A stretch of DNA of 64,000 nucleotides from contig CAZFVA010000001.1 of the NCBI GenBank assembly GCA_964522105.1, positions 157,889-221,888 of the forward strand, read 5' to 3'. The notes under the pieces were generated by a model. The model worked only from the letters and a program-made list of their open reading frames with translations, was not told the DNA's origin and made no database searches. The DNA is from JAGOFO01 sp964522105. GTDB taxonomy: Bacteria > Myxococcota_A > UBA9042 > DTJE01. Of this stretch, positions 33,507-41,217 are shown piece by piece (positions within the stretch are counted from its first letter, which is position 1; each line of letters begins with the position of its first letter). The translations under genes were made by a program, and so were the position numbers.

Positions 33507-34273
33507 GAAATAGCTTTGTCCACGGCACCAGATGTAATCAACACCTCGGCGATCCTGGCGGCAAGGGCCATCAAACCACACCATATTGCGGAAAACCCGA
33601 GACCCTGAACGAAACTGTGGCTTGAAGCCAGATGAGTGACAAACGCATACAGAATAATAAAGGCGGCTGAAAGTGCATACTGAGCACCTGCCTGACCAAG
33701 CGCCACAACACCCTGAGTCAGAATCGCACTTCCTGTTGCTGCAGCTATCCCGGCAACAGTGAACACCAGCGCAAGCCCGACGCCACCGAAGAACGAGACG
33801 CCTTCACCCGGCAATATCTTTCCAGCCACCATCATCAGCAGCGGCATCAGCAGACCGAGCACCAGAATCAACACGACCGCAGCCTTAATCTGACTTACGA
33901 AGTCGCCATTTGATGAAACCTGGACCCTGCCCTTTTCCATCATCTGAATAATCTTGTAGTACAGATTGTTTGAAAAAAGCACCTGAAAAGCGGCCGGGGT
34001 TATTCCATTAATTGAAACTAACTCGGACATGTTGAACGTTGCGGCAATGGCCTGCTGCCCCTGAGCCTGAAAGAGGCGATCAGAGTCGCCGGTCTTGATT
34101 TCTTCCGGCTGATCCTTGAATTTCTGCCACATGAAAGACACGACGTCGTTTTCAAACCCGGTAACCACGCCTGAATATTTATCCCCGGAAATGGTCTCGA
34201 CTGTCCCGGCAAAAACGGGAGAAACCGCAAACAGAAAAGCCAGTCCAACCATCATGGACAATAACCGGTTCAT
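33503..34273 (-). CDS. Exported or integral membrane protein of unknown function
   Basis: This 256-residue protein starts with a signal peptide (MMVGLAFLFAVSPVFAG). A small soluble region of about 80 residues beginning GTVETISGDKYSGVVTGFEND resembles SH3-like/Sm-like beta segments that recur in envelope proteins. At least four hydrophobic segments follow from about residue 130 (VVLILVLGLLMPLLMMVAG and later stretches). It overlaps the convergent pseudo-receiver gene at the stop codons. Its gene follows the Cys-rich lipoprotein gene on the same strand by 34 bases. I do not recognise a family. Confidence 0.65.
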   Translation of the reverse strand: MNRLLSMMVGLAFLFAVSPVFAGTVETISGDKYSGVVTGFENDVVSFMWQKFKDQPEEIKTGDSDRLFQAQGQQAIAATFNMSELVSINGITPAAFQVLFSNNLYYKIIQMMEKGRVQVSSNGDFVSQIKAAVVLILVLGLLMPLLMMVAGKILPGEGVSFFGGVGLALVFTVAGIAAATGSAILTQGVVALGQAGAQYALSAAFIILYAFVTHLASSHSFVQGLGFSAIWCGLMALAARIAEVLITSGAVDKAIS

Positions 34274-34307
34274 AGGCCCCCCTTGAAAACGACATCAGGC
34301 AGAATCA

Positions 34308-35075
34308 TCAGATCGGCGGGAAACAGTCCTGAGCCGGCAGCGAACAGAAGCCCCTTCCGAAGTTCTCGCACTCAACAGTGATCCAGCCGTTGGCGATCAC
34401 TTCATCAGCGGCGCACGAGACAGCCAGGATGCAATCCTTGTAGGTGACCCATACGATCTGAGCTTCCATGGAAGCGGCCGAGACGCATTTCATCGGACAA
34501 GCCGGATCATCAGCGGGACAAGCCCTTCTGCATTCCCAGATATCCCTGCATTTCAACTCTCCGGTCCCGAAACACGCGGCAGTTTCGGTGCCACAGGCGT
34601 CCACTACGCACTGAGTAATTTGCTCGTTGCCGAAAACCTGGGCGCAACCAGATGTCGCGAAGCATTCTTCAAAGGCCGCAAAAGCGTCCTTAACAGTCTG
34701 ATCTGTCGAGGCAAAGCACTCTGAGCGGAAAGTTTCGTCTTCGCAAAGAACAGCGCAGGAGCCAGCCTCGTGGCAAAGCGAACCGGTCGATGCCCCGACA
34801 GGACACGACACCGTCACATCAGTACCAGTGTTTTCGTCAGTCTGAACTGCCGTGTCATCATGCGCAACTGCGGTATCTTCGGCGATCGTAGTGTCACCTG
34901 GAACATTGGTATCGGTCCCCACCGGAATATCTACATGATCCGCGTCGGGCACAACTGTGTCACCAACATTCGTATCGTGTCCCTGCCCGTTGTCATTACC
35001 TGGATTAGTAGTGGTCCCACAAGCTGCAAATACAAACGCCAGAATCGAAACAAAAGTTACTGTCCAGAGTTTCAT
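34308..35075 (-). CDS. Cys-rich lipoprotein, related to the neighbouring larger one
   Basis: The product (about 255 residues) begins MKLWTVTFVSILAFVFAAC, a lipoprotein signal, with GGGGGT ahead of the ATG. A tether of about 75 residues is rich in Asp, Thr and Val. The C-terminal 170 residues hold about 20 cysteines in repeating patterns such as C-x4-C, FxxC-x4-C and ECRRACPADDPAC. The same spacing (a CP-x-D-x-x motif, then C-x3-C, then AQ and a later Cys pair) occurs in the upstream 467-residue lipoprotein, so the two are paralogues. The disulfide-rich module probably folds outside the cytoplasm; its function is unknown. Confidence 0.7.
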   Translation of the reverse strand: MKLWTVTFVSILAFVFAACGTTTNPGNDNGQGHDTNVGDTVVPDADHVDIPVGTDTNVPGDTTIAEDTAVAHDDTAVQTDENTGTDVTVSCPVGASTGSLCHEAGSCAVLCEDETFRSECFASTDQTVKDAFAAFEECFATSGCAQVFGNEQITQCVVDACGTETAACFGTGELKCRDIWECRRACPADDPACPMKCVSAASMEAQIVWVTYKDCILAVSCAADEVIANGWITVECENFGRGFCSLPAQDCFPPI

Positions 35076-35139
35076 CAAATACCCCCAAAAAGCCGACTGA
35101 TACATGTCAACGACGGATTGATTCTACACACTTCGGAAC

Positions 35140-35181
35140 AAAAAAAAAGGGGCCGACGGACAATTCCGCCGACCCCTTTTT
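35140..35181 (-). terminator. Rho-independent terminator
   Basis: Read on the minus strand, an 11-base-pair stem (GGGGTCGGCGG with CCGTCGGCCCC, two G-U pairs) encloses an 8-base loop and is followed by nine T residues. It lies 25 bases after the stop of the larger Cys-rich lipoprotein gene. On the plus strand the stem has two mismatches, so the minus orientation is favoured. It is the clearest terminator in the window. Confidence 0.85.
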
Positions 35182-35206
35182 CAGGTCAACAAATCAGATC
35201 CAGGGA

Positions 35207-36610
35207 CTAGACGTCAGCCGTGCAGGCAGCCATCTCGGTCGCGCAGTCGCCGCCTTCATTGATGGCGGTGTTGGCGCAGGTGCTCCATTCGGTCGGGTCT
35301 GTGAACGAATCACATTTCGCGCTGACGCAGTCCTGCATTGCAAGGAACAGTGTCTGAGCGTTCTCGTCGCCGGCATCAAAACAAGCCTGCTGGCAACCAT
35401 TGCCTGTGCAGGTATTGATGCATTCAAACACTGTGCTGCAAGCATCGGTACCTGGTTCTGCCAAACAGGGAGCCCATTCAGTGGCGCATTCGCCAGTTAC
35501 TGATTCAGTCCAGCAAGTATTGCAGGATTCTTCTTCAGCCGTGGTGGGCTCTTCAATCAGGCAATCCGGGCAGGCAGTCGTCGAGCAATTTTCAGCAACG
35601 ATACGATCGTGGAAAGCATTGGCTGTCGAAGATTCGGTGCAATCTGTCATACAAGCCTGTCTGTCGGCCGCCGGTGATGTCGGGCAAGCTGTGAAGCAAG
35701 CCGTGAATTCGCGGCAGGTCTGATGTTCCGTTCCGAAAACCATGCATGAGGTGGCAACAGCAGTTTCCCAGCAGGCGCCATAATAGGCATCCTGGTAACA
35801 AACATCGCACTCAGCCCATTCAGGATCGGTTTCGGCGGTCTGGCAGATTTCGCAAGCTGCGAAGGCACAGTCACGGATTTCAGCACTGTCGGTCTGAGCT
35901 TCTTTGGTCGAATCGTATTTACAGGCCCAGTAACAATCGACAAATTCATCGTCTGTAGTGGCCGGATTGTCATCAGGACAACCGTTGATGCAGCCGTTCA
36001 TTTCGGAGCAGGTCAGGTAGGTGCAGCCCCAGAAACAACCGATGAAAGCCGCGCCGCAGTTTTCATTAAGGCAATCGTTCCACAGGTCCTGATCGCTGAT
36101 GTTGCCGCAAGTCGTGTACAGGCATTCCTGGAAGACCTGGTAGTCAGCCTGGCCCTGAGAGGACATCAGTGTCTGACAATCCGCGACGCAGGCTTCGCCT
36201 TCGGGCGTATTGGGATTTCCGCAGGCATTCGCACAATCTACGAAAGCTGAGCAGGAACCTTCATCGTCGCCGACGCAATCAACGCCACCAACACACATAT
36301 TATCTTCGCAGGTCTTTCCGCCGGTGCAGGTACCGCATGGAGTACCACAAACCGGGTCATTGCCACATTCCTGAGTTCCGCAATTGGGGACGCAGACGTC
36401 GGTACCTTCGTCGGTGCCGATGATGACATCAGGATCAACATTCGTGTCACGGGGGACGTCAGGATTCACAACGACATCGGGGTTGCCGTTGTCGGGAATG
36501 ACGATAACGTCCAGATCAACAATCGTATCAGTCGGTTCATTGGTGGTACCGCAACCGGCCATCACGCCGCAAACTGCGAACATAACGGCGAAGCCTACTA
36601 ACTTCTTCAT
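35207..36610 (-). CDS. Large Cys-rich repeat lipoprotein
   Basis: This protein of about 467 residues has lipoprotein signal MKKLVGFAVMFAVCGVMAGC, preceded by GGAGAAAGG. A Asp/Val/Pro-rich tether of about 55 residues follows. The rest contains roughly 60 cysteines in five or so repeats of about 75-80 residues, each with C-x3-C pairs, e.g. CINGCPDDNPATTDDEFVDC (broken here), CFTACPTSPAADRQACMTDC and CINTCTGNGCQQACFDAGDE. Repeats end in IxxCxxxxC patterns. It is a tandem expansion of the module seen once in the downstream lipoprotein. A strong terminator follows it, separating the two genes. Surface disulfide-rich protein; function unknown. Confidence 0.75.
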   Translation of the reverse strand: MKKLVGFAVMFAVCGVMAGCGTTNEPTDTIVDLDVIVIPDNGNPDVVVNPDVPRDTNVDPDVIIGTDEGTDVCVPNCGTQECGNDPVCGTPCGTCTGGKTCEDNMCVGGVDCVGDDEGSCSAFVDCANACGNPNTPEGEACVADCQTLMSSQGQADYQVFQECLYTTCGNISDQDLWNDCLNENCGAAFIGCFWGCTYLTCSEMNGCINGCPDDNPATTDDEFVDCYWACKYDSTKEAQTDSAEIRDCAFAACEICQTAETDPEWAECDVCYQDAYYGACWETAVATSCMVFGTEHQTCREFTACFTACPTSPAADRQACMTDCTESSTANAFHDRIVAENCSTTACPDCLIEEPTTAEEESCNTCWTESVTGECATEWAPCLAEPGTDACSTVFECINTCTGNGCQQACFDAGDENAQTLFLAMQDCVSAKCDSFTDPTEWSTCANTAINEGGDCATEMAACTADV

Positions 36611-36735
36611 TCCTTTCTCCTTCAATTGACCATTGGTAAACGTGTCAACGAGGACTCGCCCCAGTGGCGGCCCACATACAAACGTTGGATATTTTCTGCA
36701 ATTAGCTTTAGAAAGTCAAATGGATACTGATGAAT

Positions 36736-36764
36736 TAGTCAAAGGTTTTCCAAGTATCTATAAT
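36736..36764 (+). promoter_or_regulatory. Putative pyrC promoter
   Basis: TAGTCA and a consensus TATAAT with a 17-base spacer lie 25 bases before the pyrC ATG. The divergent lipoprotein gene begins 126 bases upstream, and no other motif is obvious in the 180-base intergenic region. Confidence 0.6.
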
Positions 36765-36789
36765 AGCTTCGGACTGATAATGGCGTAAC

Positions 36790-38204
36790 ATGAACGACCT
36801 TGTTTTCAAAAATGTCCTGATTCCCCGCGACGGCGCCTTGACCGCGTGCGATGTGGCGACTGATCTCGGGCTGATTGCTGACATCGACTCTTCCGGCAGA
36901 CTTATAAATGGTCGGCAGATAGTTGAAGGTAACGGCAGGCTTCTGCTTCCCGGTGCCGTTGATATGCACGTCCACCTGCGCGAACCGGGGGGCGAACACA
37001 AAGAAGATATTGCCTCGGGCACATTGGCGGCGATGCATGGTGGTGTAACCACTGTCGCGGACATGCCGAACAACAGCCCGCTGACAGCCGACGAAGCAAC
37101 CTTTCTTAAAAAAGNNNNNNNNNNNNNNNNNNNNNNNNNNNNNNNNNNNNNNNNNNNNNNNNNNNNNNNNNNNNNNNNNNNNNNNNNNNNNNNNNNNNNN
37201 NNNNNNNNNNNNNNGACATGCCGAACAACAGCCCGCTGACAGCCGACGAAGCAACCTTTCTTAAAAAAGCCGCGATTGCCGACGCCACAGCGGCGTGTGA
37301 TGTGAAACTTTTCATTGGACTGACCGGCGGTAACATTCCCGAAATCAGGAAGGTCATCAAACATCCGCGATTTGCCGGGATAAAAGTTTTCCTGGGGGCG
37401 ACCACCGGTTCCCTGCTGTGTGGACTTGAGGCCCTGCGCGAAGCGGCCGCCGAACTGGACTGTTTGTTCGTCTTTCACGCAGAATCTGATGACTTGTTGA
37501 AAAGGGCTGCGGCCACCCACGGGCCTGGTCTGTCGGCCGCAGACCACCTGAAGTTGCGCCCTATCGAAGCCGCCGTGAACGCTGTCGGTGACATCGCCTC
37601 TGTTTACAGGCCAGGCATGCGCTTTCATATCTGTCACGTCTCGTCGGCAGATGAGCTGGCGGCCATCGCTGCAAACCCCGGCATAACATGCGAGGTCAGT
37701 CCCCATCACCTGGCATTTTCCGAACTGGCTACGCATGACCTTGGCAATCTTGCCAAGATGAACCCGCCGCTTCGCAGCGAATCAGACAGAATCGCTGTCA
37801 TGAAAGCCCTGGTTGAAGGTCGAATCGACTGCATCGCGACCGACCACGCGCCGCACACATTGGCCGAAAAGGCCCGCCCCTATCCCGAGGCGCCGGCTGG
37901 CGTACCAGGACTTGACACGCTTGTGCCGTACGTACTTTCACTGGTGCAGAACGGCACGATCAGCCTGGAAATGGCCATGCGTCTGATTTCAGCCGGGCCG
38001 GCGCAGATACTTGGCCTTACAGATCGCGGGGCAATTCGCGAAGGTCTTCGGGCAGATATGTTCCTGTGGGACCCTGCATCGACCTGGAAAGTCCAGAATC
38101 AAGATATCAAATCAAAATGTGGCTGGACGCCTTTCGCCGGGATGACGCTTGCAGGACGACCTTCATGTGTTTGTATAAATGGACAGATTGTGAGCGGTAG
38201 TTAG
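36790..38204 (+). CDS. pyrC: Dihydroorotase (interrupted by N gap)
   Basis: Dihydroorotase closes carbamoyl-aspartate to dihydroorotate in pyrimidine synthesis. Signatures are the metal ligands in DMHVHLREPG, the carbamylated-lysine region FAGIKVFLGATTG, FHAES, FHICHVSSADEL and IATDHAPHT. The gene contains a 100-N gap after DEATFLKK. The 55 bases before the gap (37060-37114) recur exactly after it (37215-37269). Removing one copy and the Ns leaves 1260 bases in one frame, a 419-residue enzyme of normal length for the class I type. The gene is therefore probably intact. It ends one base before the convergent TPR lipoprotein gene. Confidence 0.9.
37115..37214. other. Assembly gap of 100 N inside pyrC
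   Basis: Exactly 100 N lie between two identical 55-base copies (37060-37114, 37215-37269). The sequence here is not repetitive and encodes a conserved part of dihydroorotase, so a real duplication is unlikely. A scaffolded, unmerged contig overlap at k=55 explains it. Confidence 0.93.
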
Positions 38205-38205
38205 C

Positions 38206-39084
38206 CTACTGACCAAGTCCCTGAGCCATCGCACGCTGAAGAGTTGCAAAGGTCAGCTTCGCCGGTTCAAGAAGATCTGAATTCTGAAGCTGGGGCGTAA
38301 CAATAAATCTGCGAAGATAGAACGAAGCCTGCTTGAAACGCTGCTGTCTGATAAGCGCATTCGCAAGATTAAATGTGGCATTCGGATTTTCGGGATCAAG
38401 TTCAATGCTGGCCGTCAGTTCATCAACGGCGGCATCAACCTTTCCAACTGTCAGATACGTCAGGCCCAGGTTCTGGTGCAGGTCGGGATCGTCAGTATTT
38501 AGCCGGATGCCTTCTTTCAGGACTTTTATAGCTTCATCAAAATTTTCTGTTTCGTAGTACATCAAGCCAAGGGAATTGAAAGCGCGGGCATACGTCGGGT
38601 TGGCTGTAATCGCCTTGCGGAAATATTCATCAGCCTCGTCGAGCTTGCCTTTTTTCTGCTGGGTAACGCCGAAGTAGTACAGGCTGCCGGCATGGTCGGG
38701 CTGAACCTTCAACGCTTCCTGGAACCTTGCCAGAGCCGGGTCAGAATTGCCTTCGGCCAGTTCAAGCCGACCAAGCAGATAAAGCGTTTCAGCGTTTCTG
38801 GGATTAAGGTCCAGAGCTGTCATCAACTCGCGACGCGCCACCGTATAATCTTTGCGTTCATACAGCATGATCATGCCGATCTGAAGATGCGCGCTCTGAT
38901 TATTGGGATATAACGAAACAGCCGCCTCAAAATAGGTCAGGGCCTCTTTGATTTCACCGGCCTGGTAGGCCATGATGCCCTGATTGCAGAAAGACACGGA
39001 TTCCTTGCGAGCCTTTGAGCACCCCGCGACAAAGACCAGCGTCAGGGCTGCGACTACAAGCAGTGTCCTTGATCTTAAAGCCAT
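38206..39084 (-). CDS. TPR lipoprotein
   Basis: This protein of about 292 residues starts at MALRSRTLLVVAALTLVFVAGC, a lipoprotein signal, with GAAGGTG ahead. At least six tetratricopeptide repeats follow (e.g. GIMAYQAGEIKEALTYFEAA, SLYYFGVTQQKKGKLDEADE), giving a superhelical protein-binding scaffold in the periplasm. It is the last gene of a five-gene minus-strand operon with an FHA/AgmX protein and two large TPR proteins. In Myxococcus, TPR lipoproteins accompany the Glt envelope complex, and the role here may be similar. In-frame ATGs 5 and 8 codons earlier are alternatives. Confidence 0.85.
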   Translation of the reverse strand: MALRSRTLLVVAALTLVFVAGCSKARKESVSFCNQGIMAYQAGEIKEALTYFEAAVSLYPNNQSAHLQIGMIMLYERKDYTVARRELMTALDLNPRNAETLYLLGRLELAEGNSDPALARFQEALKVQPDHAGSLYYFGVTQQKKGKLDEADEYFRKAITANPTYARAFNSLGLMYYETENFDEAIKVLKEGIRLNTDDPDLHQNLGLTYLTVGKVDAAVDELTASIELDPENPNATFNLANALIRQQRFKQASFYLRRFIVTPQLQNSDLLEPAKLTFATLQRAMAQGLGQ

Positions 39085-39126
39085 ATCAAACACCTTCATC
39101 AGAGGCAAAAACTACTCTGGCAACAA

Positions 39127-40869
39127 CTACTTCGTGACGCGGAATATGAATGGGTACCAGACCTGAACAGCGTTGCCGCCCTTTGGTGACGGGAACCGCC
39201 AGGTCATGATGCGGTCGGCGACACAACGCTCGACCTCGGGACTGTTGATCGACGACTCGGCGACCTTGACTCCGGCAGTGTTTCCAGTCGGAAGGATAAC
39301 CCACTGCATCTTGACCTGACCGGCAAGATCGGGATTCTTCTGAACTTCCTGCTGGTAGCACCAGCGGATCTGATTCATCTTGGTCTGGATGTATCGACGA
39401 ACAGTTTCTTTATCCAGTTCGCCCTTGACCGAGTATGTACCAGCATAAACGGCAGGGGTTCCGCCGCCCTTGAACTTAATCTTACCCGATGAACCTTCAG
39501 CGTCGCGTTTGGAAAGACCGGCAATACCACTCAGGTCGGCCGGGGCAAATTCGCCACCGCCACCCCAGGCGCCAGTACCCTGGAAACCGCCGCCGCCTGC
39601 ACCGGCCATTCCGCCGAAGGCACCAAGCGAGTTGGCCAGATCAGCGTCAATGCCGCGATCGCCGATGACGCGAATCCCCATCGTTCCACCACCAAGCCCG
39701 GGCCCGGCCGAATCCAGCAGACGGTCCAGAAGGGCGTCCTGCTGTCCCATGACCTGAGTAAGTGCCTGATTAGCGATGTTTTTGTCGTTTTCAGGATTAG
39801 CAACAACGATCTTGGAAGTGACTTTGTCGGTGGGATCAATTTTGCTGAGCCGATCAACCATCGCTTCGTTATCTTTGGCTTCCTCGAACTTCTTTCTGTC
39901 CTCTTCTTCCTTTTCCTTCTTATCTTCTTCAACCTTGCGCTCGAGCATCGCGACCTGAATCTTTCGCAGCGCCTTGGTTTCGCGATCATACGGGTCACGA
40001 GTCGCAATCAACTGATCCTCGGGAACGAGCGTAACCAGAAGCATGATGGCAAGGTGAATGACGATCGACAGAATCAGATACATATGCTCGCGCATGCTGA
40101 ATCTGTTCCAGCTCGAACCCATCGTTCCCTGAGGTTGACTGCCCAGCCCGACAACAAACGTGAAATTGCCATATTTGACCCGCGCACGGGTCTTCTGGTC
40201 AATACGGACCCACTTGTCGTCAATTACAAGGCCACGCCGCTTCATCTCGGGAAGACGGATAATCTTGTCTTCAACCAGGAAATCGGCGTCAATCCTGTCG
40301 CCGGACACGTTCAGAAGGAAAAACTTTTCTTCGGCTTTCAGGAATTCGAACGTACCAAAACCGGTCTTTTCTTCCGGAATCAGGAAATCGACCGGACCGA
40401 CGTCACCAGCAACAACAGTGCGCCCCGACGGGAAGTACCCTTTGGCCAGAGTATAGTCACCCCACATCTGGGTAACCTCGACTCCGAACTTTCCGCTCAT
40501 CATGGCCGGAACAGATACTGTCGAACTGAAGCCGCTGCCGGCCTTGACCGACGACGCATCAGCGACATAGTCGATGACTATTTTTGCATCGCCAAGCTTG
40601 ATTTCGTCACCTGGCTTCAGGGCGACCTGAGTCACCTTTTCGCCACGGACGGTTGTCCCGCTTGTGCTTTCAAGATCGGTAAGTCTGACTTCACCGGAAT
40701 CAAGGCAATCTATTACAGCATGTTGCCTGGAGACCGACGGGTCGGCCAGCCGCAGGTGGGCCTGTCCCGACTTTCCGATGCGAATCGACTTCTGAGTAAA
40801 TACCTCTTCGCGGACGACCTTGCCGTCTTCAAAGATAGATATTCGTATCGTGGGCGTTGTCCCTTCCAT
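39127..40869 (-). CDS. FHA-domain protein with TM segment and AgmX/TonB-like C-terminus
   Basis: This 580-residue protein has an N-terminal FHA domain (about 1-105; SIRIGKSGQAHLRLADPSVS in pieces, with core S-R-Q-H and S-G-T-T-V), which binds phospho-threonine. A middle domain (about 130-250), one transmembrane helix near 270 (HMYLILSIVIHLAIMLLVTLV), and a charged coiled coil (KVEEDKKEKEEEDRKKFEEA) follow. Then a Gly-rich segment leads to an AgmX/PglI-type TonB-like C-terminal domain (IQTKMNQIRWCYQQEV...GQVKMQWVILPTGNTAG). This is the architecture of Myxococcus GltG/GltJ-type energy-transducing proteins of gliding motility. The neighbouring kinase gene could supply its phospho-ligand. Confidence 0.85.
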   Translation of the reverse strand: MEGTTPTIRISIFEDGKVVREEVFTQKSIRIGKSGQAHLRLADPSVSRQHAVIDCLDSGEVRLTDLESTSGTTVRGEKVTQVALKPGDEIKLGDAKIVIDYVADASSVKAGSGFSSTVSVPAMMSGKFGVEVTQMWGDYTLAKGYFPSGRTVVAGDVGPVDFLIPEEKTGFGTFEFLKAEEKFFLLNVSGDRIDADFLVEDKIIRLPEMKRRGLVIDDKWVRIDQKTRARVKYGNFTFVVGLGSQPQGTMGSSWNRFSMREHMYLILSIVIHLAIMLLVTLVPEDQLIATRDPYDRETKALRKIQVAMLERKVEEDKKEKEEEDRKKFEEAKDNEAMVDRLSKIDPTDKVTSKIVVANPENDKNIANQALTQVMGQQDALLDRLLDSAGPGLGGGTMGIRVIGDRGIDADLANSLGAFGGMAGAGGGGFQGTGAWGGGGEFAPADLSGIAGLSKRDAEGSSGKIKFKGGGTPAVYAGTYSVKGELDKETVRRYIQTKMNQIRWCYQQEVQKNPDLAGQVKMQWVILPTGNTAGVKVAESSINSPEVERCVADRIMTWRFPSPKGGNAVQVWYPFIFRVTK

Positions 40870-40884
40870 GTAACCCCCGGGAGA

Positions 40885-41145
40885 TCAAAGGTCCTCGGCG
40901 GACTTTAGAATTTCATCAACAAAGTCAGTACGCAACTTGATAAGACTGGACCGCTTCTTGCGAAGAAGAGCTTCGGTCACGCCCTGATCAGGTCGCAGAA
41001 ACTGAGCTTCGACGACATCGCCTTCAAAACTCATTTCCCTGACGCCGGAGGCCGTCGCTTCCTTCTTTTCCTGAGCGTAACTGAAGGTTGCAGGAACAGA
41101 CCCGATAAGTACACCAGCAGCGACTATGGTCAGTATTCTTTTCAT
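40885..41145 (-). CDS. Small exported protein of the TPR/AgmX operon
   Basis: The 86-residue product begins MKRILTIVAAGVLIGSVPATFSYAQ, a signal peptide. The mature part holds MSFEGDVVEAQFLRPDQ and SSLIKLRTDFVDEILKSAE. I associate this kind of short protein (a V-x-E-G/A-x-x-x-(K/R)-P strand plus R-x-x-F-x-x-E/D-(I/M)-L-(K/R)-S helix) with AgmX/TPR operons in Myxococcota, but I cannot name it. It lies between the large TPR gene (72 bases) and the FHA protein gene (15 bases), so it is part of the same transcript. Confidence 0.75.
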   Translation of the reverse strand: MKRILTIVAAGVLIGSVPATFSYAQEKKEATASGVREMSFEGDVVEAQFLRPDQGVTEALLRKKRSSLIKLRTDFVDEILKSAEDL

Positions 41146-41217
41146 CTGGCACCTCGCTCGGACCAAATCGTAAACCCCAATTATGAAAAACACAACCGGA
41201 GCGTATCAGACACCGCG

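Noticed and set aside
35140..35181. Plus-strand terminator reading of the 35.1 kb hairpin
   Set aside because: Two mismatches appear in the stem on the plus strand, whereas the minus strand pairs fully with G-U pairs and has the longer T run.
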